A stretch of 64,000 bases of DNA from positions 77,694 to 141,693 of the forward strand of contig CARDBT010000003.1 of the NCBI GenBank assembly GCA_948957135.1, read 5' to 3'. This document shows, one piece after another, positions 35,024 through 43,425 of this stretch. The stretch's first letter is position 1; each line of letters begins with the position of its first letter. The position numbers were made by a program, and so were the translations under genes. The DNA comes from COE1 sp910588595. GTDB taxonomy: Bacteria; Bacillota; Clostridia; Lachnospirales; Lachnospiraceae. The notes under the pieces are model-generated. The model had not been told where the DNA came from, did not search any database, and saw only the letters and a program-made list of their open reading frames with translations.

Positions 35024-35189
35024 AAAATTGGTGAAAATAGGTTACGTTATCAAAGGAACTGTGCTGCCGTAAAGTGAAAACAATTTGGTTGCGGCTTGTG
35101 AAAATGGCATATTTCGTGGCATTTCTGGATAGACTAAATCAACCGCAGACCACATAAAAGCGGAGTTTATAAATTGTTTAGAAAAATTG

Positions 35190-35231
35190 TTAGCACTCTA
35201 TATTGACGAGTGCTAACAAGTGTGTTATAAC
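35190..35231 (+). promoter_or_regulatory. CIRCE operator overlapping the hsp20 promoter
   Basis: TTAGCACTC (35190-35198), 9 bases and GAGTGCTAA (35208-35216): a perfect CIRCE, the binding site of the HrcA repressor. TTGACG (35203-35208), a 17-base spacer and TATAAC (35226-35231) form the promoter, whose -35 lies inside the operator. HrcA itself is not encoded in the window. Confidence 0.95.
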
Positions 35232-35303
35232 ACATATATAACAAATAAAACAACAGCTCTTGAAGCTGCCACACTTAAATTAAAATTTTAGGAGGAATGC
35301 ATT

Positions 35304-35762
35304 ATGTTATTACCAAGTTCAAATGTGATCAACAGTATTTTTGGAGAAAGTTTATTCGATGATTTCTTTGAGGATTTCGCCCGTCCGGTGAGGACGTCTT
35401 CCCGTTACAATACCTCCACAGGTATCATGAGGACAGATGTCAAGGAAAATGATAACGGCTACGAGCTGGATATCGATCTCCCGGGATGCAAGAAGGAGAA
35501 TGTCAAGGCGGAGCTCAAGAACGGATATCTCACCATCAATGCCGAGACGAGCCAGAACAATGACCAGGAGGATGAGAACGGCAAATATATCCGCCGAGAG
35601 CGGTATTACGGAACCTGCAGCAGAAGCTTCTATGTGGGGGAGGACGTGACACAGGAGGATATCAAAGCAAGATTTGAGGATGGTATCCTGAAAGTATGCG
35701 TGCCGAAAAAGGAGGCAAAACCTGCGGTTGAGGAGAGCAGGTATATTCAGATCGAAGGGTGA
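35304..35762 (+). CDS. Hsp20/alpha-crystallin small heat-shock protein
   Basis: 152 residues, normal length. The alpha-crystallin domain spans about 38-140 (MRTDVKENDNGYELDIDLPG at its start and FEDGILKVCVPKKE, with the GxLxV-type motif, near its end). TTAGGAGGAA is the ribosome site. It is a monocistronic holdase chaperone with a CIRCE site and a good terminator. Control by HrcA and CIRCE is a well-known pattern for heat-shock genes in Firmicutes. Confidence 0.97.
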   Translation: MLLPSSNVINSIFGESLFDDFFEDFARPVRTSSRYNTSTGIMRTDVKENDNGYELDIDLPGCKKENVKAELKNGYLTINAETSQNNDQEDENGKYIRRERYYGTCSRSFYVGEDVTQEDIKARFEDGILKVCVPKKEAKPAVEESRYIQIEG

Positions 35763-35792
35763 TCAATAAATTTTCCTAAGCAAATATAAAAT

Positions 35793-35832
35793 AGCGTGCG
35801 GCAGGATCTTCAATCTTACCGCACGCTGTTTT
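35793..35832 (+). terminator. Rho-independent terminator of hsp20
   Basis: AGCGTGCGG (35793-35801) pairs perfectly with CCGCACGCT (35819-35827), and GTTTTGTTTT follows. Confidence 0.9.
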
Positions 35833-35961
35833 GTTTTAATCTCTCAAGGATAGTTCACTCAGTATAGTGCTCCGTCTCACTGGAAATAGAAAATGTATCA
35901 GATACAGTCGGATATAAACCAAAACGCACGGTTCCTGTATGGATAAAGGCTGAATCCGGAA

Positions 35962-35990
35962 TTGACATCGTGTGCCCTTTAGAGGATAAT
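35962..35990 (+). promoter_or_regulatory. Promoter 1 of the small-gene cluster (twin of 36885-36913)
   Basis: TTGACA, a 17-base spacer and GATAAT. The spacer end CTTTAGAG plus the -10 is nearly identical to that of the promoter at 36885. It drives the gene at 36073. The rest of the 35763-36072 gap holds only the hsp20 terminator. Confidence 0.75.
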
Positions 35991-36072
35991 AAAATTAGGA
36001 TCGTCCACTATAAATATTTTTGTTTTGGGTGCAGCTATCCTTTAGGTGCGTTTTTCACTATGGAGGTTTTTT

Positions 36073-36552
36073 ATGGAAATATATATGTTGGAATACTATA
36101 AAGAGACTGACGACGGTGATACGATAACAGAAGAGTACAACCTGATCGGCTTGTACCTTTCAAAGAAGGAAGCCCAGAATGCAAAAAGGAAGTTCGCTTT
36201 AGAGAGGAAGATTGATAAGAATCTTCTATTTGTCAGCATGTCTGAGATCGGGAAGGTACAGTGGGAAGGAGGATTTGTCAGCAGCGATGAAATATACCAG
36301 AACACTGTAACGTTGACAGCATGCTTCAATGAATGGCTGGGCATAGATAAAAGCCCTGAGGAATCATGGGAAGACAGCGAATATTACAATGCACTTTGCG
36401 ATGTTGAACAAGAGGTATACAACATCAAAGATATACAGGATATTGCGGAGCACATCAGGCAGGTTTGGAGCAGGCGGTTTCCTGACGAGAGAAAAAGTTT
36501 TGAGGATTTCATGCGGATAGCGGAGAGTCTTATCACGAGATTGTGTTTATAA
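36073..36552 (+). CDS. Small cytoplasmic protein, DUF7336-like N-terminus
   Basis: 159 residues from the ATG at 36073, preceded by TGGAGG. The N-terminal 75 residues (MEIYMLEYYKETDDGDTITE, then IGLYLSKKEAQNAKRKF) parallel the protein encoded at 36647 (MKIYALYHIYEETVDETVYK, then IGYFETKGECEDIIKVF). The two are therefore paralogues, the first with an extra C-terminal 80 residues. Proteins of this shape often occur among immunity genes of toxin systems (family knowledge, weak). No catalytic motif is visible. Confidence 0.65.
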   Translation: MEIYMLEYYKETDDGDTITEEYNLIGLYLSKKEAQNAKRKFALERKIDKNLLFVSMSEIGKVQWEGGFVSSDEIYQNTVTLTACFNEWLGIDKSPEESWEDSEYYNALCDVEQEVYNIKDIQDIAEHIRQVWSRRFPDERKSFEDFMRIAESLITRLCL

Positions 36553-36646
36553 ACTGTAATGCGAAAAAGAGATGTCCGAAATGCAGGGAATATCAGCATT
36601 TGTGAGTTGTTGATAAAACCTTCGGGAAGGGTGAGTGCGAGTCAGT

Positions 36647-36868
36647 ATGAAAATATATGCATTGTATCACATTTATGAAGAGACAGTCGATGAAACTGTT
36701 TATAAACAGATCAAAAGAATAGGCTATTTTGAAACAAAAGGGGAATGCGAGGATATAATAAAAGTATTTATAACATACGTTGGATTCAGGGATCATCCCG
36801 AATCATGTTTTCAGATATTTGAGTATGAAGTGGGAAGAGAGTACTGGCGGAAAGAGTTTCTGTCGTAA
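36647..36868 (+). CDS. Small DUF7336-like protein
   Basis: 73 residues from the ATG at 36647; GGAAGGGTGAG lies upstream, and a GTG at 36635 is an alternative. It is a single alpha/beta domain ending in FEYEVGREYWRKEFLS. It is paralogous to the N-terminal part of the gene at 36073 and lies 94 bases behind it. Function unknown; immunity-like role inferred only from size and company. Confidence 0.6.
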   Translation: MKIYALYHIYEETVDETVYKQIKRIGYFETKGECEDIIKVFITYVGFRDHPESCFQIFEYEVGREYWRKEFLS

Positions 36869-36884
36869 AGCACAAGGTGGATAA

Positions 36885-36913
36885 TTGACAGCATATGTCT
36901 TTTAGAGGATAAT
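36885..36913 (+). promoter_or_regulatory. Promoter 2 of the small-gene cluster
   Basis: TTGACA (36885-36890), a 17-base spacer and GATAAT (36908-36913). It is nearly the same sequence as promoter 1, including TTTAGAG before the -10. It drives the gene at 36954. Confidence 0.75.
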
Positions 36914-36953
36914 GTGATGAAGGCTTTGCAGGGGATTCAAGGGAGGCGCTGCT

Positions 36954-37334
36954 ATGAACAATCGAAATAAATTAAGACAGATCGTTGTAAATCAAAAGCG
37001 ATATCTGTGGAATTTTTATTATGACGATATGGATTTTGCAAATTATCCATACTCTTATTATTTTTTTGAGCCGGAAGAGAACAAGCGGCTGAAGGTCCGG
37101 GTTTATTTTACCAAATATGCGCCGAATATGAATATAGATGTCTATCCAGCAGGAGGAACGCCTTGTTTATACAAAGGAGAGCAGTGTGTAATGAATCTGT
37201 GCAGACCGCATTTTGCCAGGCAGATGATAGAGTATGTTTTTGCGAACTGCTGTCATATCAAGGATTTCGGCGAGCTTGAGATCAGAGATGGGGATGCAGT
37301 GTTGGAGGCGCTGGGTTATTCGGATTTTTATTGA
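36954..37334 (+). CDS. Hypothetical protein (immunity-like)
   Basis: 126 residues from the ATG at 36954, preceded by GGGAGG. It is a soluble protein rich in Tyr and Phe (RYLWNFYYDDMDFANYPYSY). No known family is recognised. It has its own promoter and is followed with a 4-base overlap by a Cys-rich frame, so it may head a short operon that runs into the macro-domain gene. Confidence 0.6.
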   Translation: MNNRNKLRQIVVNQKRYLWNFYYDDMDFANYPYSYYFFEPEENKRLKVRVYFTKYAPNMNIDVYPAGGTPCLYKGEQCVMNLCRPHFARQMIEYVFANCCHIKDFGELEIRDGDAVLEALGYSDFY

Positions 37335-37624
37335 GGGGCAAAGGGGCGGATGTTTCAGCGCACAGAGAACATCGGATTTGTCACCCTCTGGTTGAAAATA
37401 GCAACTGTCTGCGCTGTGTCTCCTGCGGTATGTGGCTATATATGCCGGGAAAAGAAGATTTGCCTGTATGTCTCGAGGATTGTAAAATGGTAAAACAAAT
37501 ACCATTATGTCCCAGCTGTGCATGGGAGCTGGAGAAGGACATGGAAAATGAAGAGTTTGTCAGGAAACTGAGGGAGAGAAGTGTGTTTTGCAATCCTGAT
37601 CTGAGCGCCCGCGGAAACGAATGA
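37331..37624 (+). CDS. Small Cys-rich, probably zinc-binding protein
   Basis: Up to 97 residues from a TTG at 37331 that overlaps the previous stop. No clear ribosome site is seen, so the start is uncertain. The middle holds CLRCVSC and CPSC pairs (with CHP before them) spaced as in a zinc ribbon, then a charged helix. Codon usage looks coding from about 37370. Function unknown. Confidence 0.45.
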   Translation: MRGKGADVSAHREHRICHPLVENSNCLRCVSCGMWLYMPGKEDLPVCLEDCKMVKQIPLCPSCAWELEKDMENEEFVRKLRERSVFCNPDLSARGNE

Positions 37625-37661
37625 ACAGAAGTTCGCGATCTGAAAATAGGAGGGAATGTAT

Positions 37662-38189
37662 ATGATTCAATTGATCAAAGGAGATATCACAAAAATTGAC
37701 AATGTTGATGCGATCGTCAACGCGGCAAACAGCAGCCTGCTGGGCGGCGGGGGTGTCGACGGTGCGATCCACAGGGCGGCGGGACCCGATCTATTGTTTG
37801 AATGCCGACTGCTGGGCGGCTGCAAGACGGGACAGGCAAAGATCACGAAAGCGTACCGGCTCCCCTGCAGACATATCATTCACACAGTCGGACCCGTTTG
37901 GAATGGAGGAAGTCACAACGAGGATAAGCTGCTGGCAGACTGCTACCAGAATTCGCTCAAGCTGGCGGCGGAACACAACATCAGAACAATCGCATTTCCG
38001 TCCATATCGACAGGGATCTACGCGTTTCCGGTGGAGCGTGCAGCGAAGATCGCCATCGGAACCGTCGAGCGGTTTTTAGCTGAAAATCCAGAATTATTTG
38101 ACATGGTTTTGTGGGTGCTGTTTGATGACAGGACCAAGGAGGCGTACGAAGAAGCAGTACAGATGATTAAAAATAGGGATCATATATGA
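37662..38189 (+). CDS. Macro-domain protein (O-acetyl-ADP-ribose deacetylase type)
   Basis: 175 residues; the ATG at 37662 has AGGAGGG 7 bases upstream. The ADP-ribose-binding motifs are GDITKIDNVDAIVNAANSSL (residues 5-24), LGGGGVDGAIHRAAG (25-39) and FPSISTGIYAFP (about 110-121). MacroD-type enzymes remove ADP-ribose from proteins or hydrolyse O-acetyl-ADP-ribose; the NAAN and GGGGVDGAI residues needed for this are present. It overlaps the next membrane-protein gene by 4 bases, which suggests a joint role; the substrate is unknown. Confidence 0.92.
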   Translation: MIQLIKGDITKIDNVDAIVNAANSSLLGGGGVDGAIHRAAGPDLLFECRLLGGCKTGQAKITKAYRLPCRHIIHTVGPVWNGGSHNEDKLLADCYQNSLKLAAEHNIRTIAFPSISTGIYAFPVERAAKIAIGTVERFLAENPELFDMVLWVLFDDRTKEAYEEAVQMIKNRDHI

Positions 38190-38800
38190 ATTTAGTGGGC
38201 ATTATTTTTTCAGTGATCGGCGGAATTTGTATGGTGTTGTTGATCGCCCTGCCGATCGGTATGATCGGGCTGAATATATATGGCAGCGCCGAGGAAAAAA
38301 GATATATGGAGGAGCAGAGCCAGACGGGCAGGGACAAACAGCGTATGCTGGATTTCATGCAGATCGTGATGAAGGAATACTATCATGACTATACCTATGC
38401 TGTCGGAAATTACTCGATTCTGGTGGGACGCTACAGGAGGTACTTTTACCCGTATATCGTATGTTTTAATGAGCGTGATATCGTGGTCATTTCCTATAGA
38501 ATGCGGGCAGATGGGACGCTGATCTGCAGGGATGTCCTTCCGGTTGACTGGAGCTGTATGCGCTTGAAATACCGCATACAAAACGAGGGCGTAAAGCTGG
38601 TATTTCAGCTGGGAAAGACAAAAATGCATATCAATGTGAACAAAACAGTGAGAGCGATGGAGACGAAACCGTGGTTTGATGAGACGGGGGACACGCCGCT
38701 GGGGGTCTATCAGGCGCAGGAGGTAGACCAGCTGATTCGATATCTGCCTCATTATGGATACCGCTCCAGACAAGGACACACAGAAAATATAAACGGCTGA
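38186..38800 (+). CDS. Membrane-anchored protein of unknown function
   Basis: 204 residues. One N-terminal span (about 4-30) is followed by a soluble domain, probably cytoplasmic or facing outward with a PH-like beta-rich pattern (YRRYFYPYIVCFNERDIVVI, then VLPVDWSCMRLKYRIQNEGV). The ATG overlaps the macro-domain stop (ATGA). No family is recognised. Co-translation with the macro protein is the main clue. Confidence 0.65.
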   Translation: MNLVGIIFSVIGGICMVLLIALPIGMIGLNIYGSAEEKRYMEEQSQTGRDKQRMLDFMQIVMKEYYHDYTYAVGNYSILVGRYRRYFYPYIVCFNERDIVVISYRMRADGTLICRDVLPVDWSCMRLKYRIQNEGVKLVFQLGKTKMHINVNKTVRAMETKPWFDETGDTPLGVYQAQEVDQLIRYLPHYGYRSRQGHTENING

Positions 38801-38840
38801 TTTTTGGTCGGATAGAGTATTGGGAAAGGGCAGGGACAGG

Positions 38841-39686
38841 ATGTGGAACAGACTAAAGATCGTGCTTGTGATCACTGCGATGTGCACGGGAATCAGTATT
38901 ATATTTTTGGAGGCGGTCTTCATTGGCTCCGGCATGTGGAGCGTACGGCTTGCGGCGCGGCGCGAACCGGTTGACCTGTTTTCGGGATCATGCGATGTGT
39001 CGCAGCTTGAAGAAATGGATGTGGTCTGCGGTACGATCTATGAACTGTGCGGAAGATATGACTATACATACGACGACTATGTCAGCGACATTGCATATTA
39101 CTATGTATTGCCGATAGACACAGCCGGTACTGTCTGTTATATGGGGATCAGAGAGACCAAGGGGAGGAAAAGCCTGTTCCGGAAGTTGTCTGTGAAGACA
39201 GCGTTTGATGTCAAGGAGCGGGGGATCAATGTGAAAGACGACGCGTCAACGTATACGGATGCGCAAGGAGAACCCATTTTTGTGGAGGGATTTCTCTTCA
39301 GGATGAGTGAGCGTCAGTATAACACATTTCAGGCATGGCTGGAAAAGGCGGGTGTTGATGGGCAGGCGCTTCCATATTATATAAAAGAACAGGACATTGC
39401 AGGATTGAAGCGCGCATATACGAGAGGGCTGCTCAGCAGTATGGCGGGTGTTGTCATGGTCGCAGGAAGCATAACAGCGCTGATCCGCTGGAGAAGGAGA
39501 AGCAGGCGCCAGACGCATATATCAATAGGAGACACCCTGTATGAAAAATCCCAGTTGACGCGGGTAAATCAATTGATCGAGCATGTTGAGCAGATGCAGG
39601 CAGTATATGAACTGAGCCGGATCACGGGCATGGAGCTGCCGCAGGCGGAGCGGATCGTCAGGAAGTGGTATCGCTACTGGTATTAA
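38841..39686 (+). CDS. Membrane protein of unknown function with two spans
   Basis: 281 residues from the ATG at 38841; a TTG at 38820 is possible. There are two spans (about 6-26 and 198-218), with an external domain of about 170 residues between them and a cytoplasmic tail (RWRRRSRRQTH, then a helical IEHVEQMQAVYELSRITGME). The external domain begins with a DLFSGSCDVSQLEEMD motif and has the flavour of DUF6709-like proteins, but I cannot confirm that. It follows the previous membrane gene by 40 bases, likely in the same operon. Confidence 0.6.
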   Translation: MWNRLKIVLVITAMCTGISIIFLEAVFIGSGMWSVRLAARREPVDLFSGSCDVSQLEEMDVVCGTIYELCGRYDYTYDDYVSDIAYYYVLPIDTAGTVCYMGIRETKGRKSLFRKLSVKTAFDVKERGINVKDDASTYTDAQGEPIFVEGFLFRMSERQYNTFQAWLEKAGVDGQALPYYIKEQDIAGLKRAYTRGLLSSMAGVVMVAGSITALIRWRRRSRRQTHISIGDTLYEKSQLTRVNQLIEHVEQMQAVYELSRITGMELPQAERIVRKWYRYWY

Positions 39687-39720
39687 TGAGCAATAATACA
39701 TATGCACAGGAGGGGATAAA

Positions 39721-40521
39721 ATGGTGATCGACAGACAGAGGGCGTTGGCGGCGTTTCAGAAATATACCGGAAATTATGATATCACTGACGAGAAAGTCAA
39801 GTTGAAGATCGACCATACCTACAGGGTATGTGCGCTGTGTGAGCAGATTGCCGCACAGTCAGGATTTGACGAGGACGAGATCAGGTTGTCATGGCTCACA
39901 GGGCTGCTGCACGACGTGGGGCGCTTTGAGCAGTTGAGGCGCTACGGCACATTTATCGACGCGCAGTCCATAGACCACGCGGCGTTTGGTGCGGACATAC
40001 TGTTCAGGGAAGGAAAGATCAGGGATTATGTGGAGGACGCGTCAGAGGATGAACTCCTCGAAAAAGCAGTGCGCTGTCACAGCGCATACCGTGTTCCCGT
40101 AGACTATACGCCGCGGGAGAAGCGGTTTGCAGACCTGCTGCGCGACGCGGACAAGATCGATATAGTAAAAGTCAATGTCATCGTGCCAATCGAGGAGATC
40201 TACAATGTGACAACTTATGACTTGACGCACTGCAGCGTGACGGAGGAGGTCCTGCAGGCATTTTACGAAGAGCACTGCATCCTTAGAAATCTGAAAAGGA
40301 CACCTGTTGACAATGTAGTCGGACATATCTCGCTGGTGTATGAGCTGGTCTATCCCATGAGCTGTCAGATCGTGCAGAAACAGGGTTATCTGCACCGGCT
40401 GATGGATTTTCACTCGGAGCTGCCAAAGACAAATGAGCAGTTTGCGAAGATACGGGAGAAGATGGAGCAGTATTTGAAGCGCAAAACGTTGTCAGCATTG
40501 TCAGGATCTGTCCAGAGATGA
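39721..40521 (+). CDS. HD-domain metal-dependent phosphohydrolase
   Basis: 266 residues. The HD signature is complete: His32 in DHTYRV, the His64-Asp65 pair in GLLHDVGRFEQ, and a second Asp in LLRDADKID near residue 142. AGGAGGGG supports the start. HD enzymes of this type hydrolyse nucleotides or nucleotide monophosphates. The stop overlaps a small open frame that leads to jetD, so the gene may belong to the defence operon. The substrate is unknown. Confidence 0.88.
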   Translation: MVIDRQRALAAFQKYTGNYDITDEKVKLKIDHTYRVCALCEQIAAQSGFDEDEIRLSWLTGLLHDVGRFEQLRRYGTFIDAQSIDHAAFGADILFREGKIRDYVEDASEDELLEKAVRCHSAYRVPVDYTPREKRFADLLRDADKIDIVKVNVIVPIEEIYNVTTYDLTHCSVTEEVLQAFYEEHCILRNLKRTPVDNVVGHISLVYELVYPMSCQIVQKQGYLHRLMDFHSELPKTNEQFAKIREKMEQYLKRKTLSALSGSVQR

Positions 40522-40652
40522 TTTGCGTCAAGGATGTCATAAAGGATCAGCCACAGATCAGTCTGCAGCTGGAAGACGATCGCGGGCGCATGATGAAAAG
40601 GCATAAGGGACAACGCGCTATAGCAGGATTGTCTGATGCCAACTATGAATAG
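40518..40652 (+). CDS. Possible 44-residue protein between the HD gene and jetD
   Basis: The ATG at 40518 overlaps the HD-gene stop (ATGA), and the frame runs 44 codons to 40652 with normal codon use (MICVKDVIKDQPQISLQLED). No family is recognised. The coupled position supports translation, but it could be chance. Confidence 0.35.
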   Translation: MICVKDVIKDQPQISLQLEDDRGRMMKRHKGQRAIAGLSDANYE

Positions 40653-40682
40653 GAATGAAGGAATGAAGGAACGGAGATTGGA

Positions 40683-41684
40683 ATGAAGAGGACGAATCTG
40701 GACGCCTTGTCCGCGCATTACAGGATAGCTGACTATAAGGAGCTCTACACAAAGGTCATCGCACTGATCGACAGCCGGAAGATCAAGCCGGTGAAGGCGT
40801 CCGGAAAAAACGGAAAGTCGCCGGCTCTCTACAGGGAGTATTGGATCATCGAGGAGAAGCGGGATATATCCGAGTATATCTATGAGCTGAACTATGAGAT
40901 CGTCCCGTCCATTTCCACGGACTATTACCGGGCGCACATTGACCAGTACATTCAGGACAGGCAGTGGGTCCTGCTCTTGAACGACTATATCAAAAACAAT
41001 GATTTTATGACACGCATGTCAGAAAACGAGCGCAGTTTTGACATCTGGCACAGGGAGAAATTTTTGAAGCAGGAGCAGGGAAAGAAGATACTGAAGCGCT
41101 GCGGATTGGAGACAGCGTTCTTTAATTATTACAGGACGACAGAGCCGATCGCGTACTACACAGCGACGCGGCAGACGCCGCAGAACCTGCTGGTTCTTGA
41201 AAATAAGGACACTTTTTACAGTATGCGCAAGTGTCTGATGCACGGCGGGGAAATGCATACGATCTGCGGCACACCGATCGGGACTTTGATCTATGGGGCT
41301 GGAAAGGGGATCATCGCGGCATTTTCGGATCTTGATACCAGCGGCGAGCCGTACATGCTGGCACCGGAAAACCGTATTTTATATTTTGGCGATCTGGACT
41401 ATGAGGGGATCCGAATTTATGAAAAATTTGCTGAAAAGTTTGCCGCGGCATACGGCGCACAGTATGATATCCGGCTCTTTCAGTGTGCTTATGAGCGGAT
41501 GCTCACAAAGGCAGACCGCATTGGCATCGAGGATCTTCCGCGCACGAAGGAGGGGCAGAACCGGAATATCGGCAGTCTGTTTCTTGGCTGGTTCTCACAG
41601 CCGCAGCAGACAAGGATCAAGGAGATTCTCGAACAGGACAGGTACATTCCGCAGGAGATATTGAACATACAGGATATGGTGTGA
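40683..41684 (+). CDS. jetD: Wadjet system nuclease subunit JetD (TOPRIM domain)
   Basis: 333 residues. The N-terminal half holds the winged-helix and arm regions. The C-terminal half holds a topoisomerase VI-like TOPRIM domain with the catalytic Glu in LLVLENKDTFYS (about 168-179) and the metal-binding Asp pair in YFGDLDYEGI (about 237-246). JetD cuts plasmid DNA after the SMC motor has extruded the circle (established for Wadjet). It precedes jetA by 76 bases. In most described operons jetD is last; here it is first. Confidence 0.85.
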   Translation: MKRTNLDALSAHYRIADYKELYTKVIALIDSRKIKPVKASGKNGKSPALYREYWIIEEKRDISEYIYELNYEIVPSISTDYYRAHIDQYIQDRQWVLLLNDYIKNNDFMTRMSENERSFDIWHREKFLKQEQGKKILKRCGLETAFFNYYRTTEPIAYYTATRQTPQNLLVLENKDTFYSMRKCLMHGGEMHTICGTPIGTLIYGAGKGIIAAFSDLDTSGEPYMLAPENRILYFGDLDYEGIRIYEKFAEKFAAAYGAQYDIRLFQCAYERMLTKADRIGIEDLPRTKEGQNRNIGSLFLGWFSQPQQTRIKEILEQDRYIPQEILNIQDMV

Positions 41685-41760
41685 GCAATACAGTGATGCA
41701 GATGGCGAGGGATATTCGGATCAGTTGTACATAAAAATGCTTTGCGCATGAGGAGAGACG

Positions 41761-43425
41761 ATGCAGTATGAATTTTTAAAGCAGTTTGCAAGGAGGATGA
41801 AGCATGTCGGGATGTATGCCCTTCTCCTGCAGAACAGCATGGCGAAACAGACATGGAAGCAGTATGGATTTGCAAAAACGGACGAGCAGGTCAACGCGAT
41901 CTTTGCGGTGATGCTGTATATCATGGAGCAGTCGCTCAGGGAGGAGAGCTGCACGATGGACGATATCGGCGCGTACATCGACAATCTCAACGCGGGCTTT
42001 TTTCAGAAAAACATGTCCTACGACGACTGCAAGAAGCTGGGGGATTTTATCGTGAACGTCATTTTGTCGAATGAGGGCAGGGCGATGTATTTTGACGGCT
42101 TTGACTTTGACAGCAGGGCGTACAGGAGCATGAATGTCAGCTATATCGCAAACCGCATCATCTACGTGGACGAGGGGGTAAAGAGAACCTCCTACTATCT
42201 GACGGAGGACGGCTATAATTTAATGCTCTCCACACTCGAGATCGAGAATAACATGAAGCTCACGATCCATGAGATGATCTTCAAGCTCCATCTGGAAAAG
42301 CAGAGTTATGACAAGGCGGTCGACGAGATCAAGAATGTCTTTAATTTCATGCGCATACAGCTGCAGAAGATCGAGGAGGCGATGCTGCGCGTGCGGCGCA
42401 ATGCGCTGAGCTACTCTGTTGCGGACTACGAGGCACTCATGCATGAAAATATGGAGACGATCGGCGACACGAAGGAGAAGTTTACAGGCTATCGCGAGAT
42501 GGTCAGGCTCAGGGCGTCCGAGCTGGAACAGCAGAATATCAACGTGCAGAAGCTGGATGCCAGGGAGGAGGAGAAGCTTGAGAACCTCCGCATCATCGAG
42601 GGATATCTGAACAGGACGATCGACGAGCACCAGAAGATATTGAACTTGCATTTTGACTTGAAGCTGCTGTATGACCGGGAGCTGCAGTCGCTCGCCCAGA
42701 TGTCGCTGATCCGGCGGTTTTCCATACGGACAGAGCTCTACGACAAGGTGCTGGAAAATCCGCAGTATCTCGAGAATCTGGATATTTTTTTAAGGCCGCT
42801 GTTCCATCAGCAGATCCCCAGGATCTACAATCTGAACAAGTGTACGGAACTGCAGCGCCCGATCCGCAAGAAGGCAGCGGAGGAGGCGGAGGAGCTGCTG
42901 GACTTTGACGAGAAGCAGTGGCAGGATGAGCTCGAGCGCAGGAAGCGGGAAAGGCTGAAAACGTACGAGGACGCGCTGGCGTTTCTCCTCGACGCGGCGC
43001 TGAGAAAGGGAAGTCTGTCGCTGGAGGAGCTGAGAGGGATCCTGGAGGCGGACGCGGCGGCGCGGGAGATCTGCATACCGTCGGTCGACGTCTTTAAAGA
43101 GATCATGGTGGAACTGATCAGAAACCGCGAGATCGTCATGGACACACTGCGCAGAGAGAAGAGCGAATTCATAACGGAGCAGGCAAACGATTTCCAGCTG
43201 AACGATATGCTGCTGGGGCTTACCGGGAAAGGTGCCAAAAATTTTGAACAGAGGAAAAGGATCCAAAAGATATTCACGGAGCGGTCGGAGGACGGAGCTG
43301 TTGTGACGTTTGAGGGTGTGAAGGACGGGCTGGGCGCAGAGAGAACGATCCGCTGCACGAACGTGGTCATCACCCTGGAGCTGGGAGATATGCGAGAGAT
43401 AAGGAGGGATCAGTATGGCGTATGA
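41761..43425 (+). CDS. jetA: Wadjet system kleisin subunit JetA
   Basis: 554 residues. The N-terminal domain (MQYEFLKQFARRMKHVGMY) is followed by long helical regions (about 150-320, rich in E, K, R and Q) and a C-terminal winged-helix-like part. This is the kleisin that bridges the SMC heads and is related to MukF. The assignment rests on the order with jetB and jetC, on length, and on resemblance to the JetA family of the non-type-I Wadjet group. It overlaps jetB by 11 bases. Confidence 0.82.
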   Translation: MQYEFLKQFARRMKHVGMYALLLQNSMAKQTWKQYGFAKTDEQVNAIFAVMLYIMEQSLREESCTMDDIGAYIDNLNAGFFQKNMSYDDCKKLGDFIVNVILSNEGRAMYFDGFDFDSRAYRSMNVSYIANRIIYVDEGVKRTSYYLTEDGYNLMLSTLEIENNMKLTIHEMIFKLHLEKQSYDKAVDEIKNVFNFMRIQLQKIEEAMLRVRRNALSYSVADYEALMHENMETIGDTKEKFTGYREMVRLRASELEQQNINVQKLDAREEEKLENLRIIEGYLNRTIDEHQKILNLHFDLKLLYDRELQSLAQMSLIRRFSIRTELYDKVLENPQYLENLDIFLRPLFHQQIPRIYNLNKCTELQRPIRKKAAEEAEELLDFDEKQWQDELERRKRERLKTYEDALAFLLDAALRKGSLSLEELRGILEADAAAREICIPSVDVFKEIMVELIRNREIVMDTLRREKSEFITEQANDFQLNDMLLGLTGKGAKNFEQRKRIQKIFTERSEDGAVVTFEGVKDGLGAERTIRCTNVVITLELGDMREIRRDQYGV

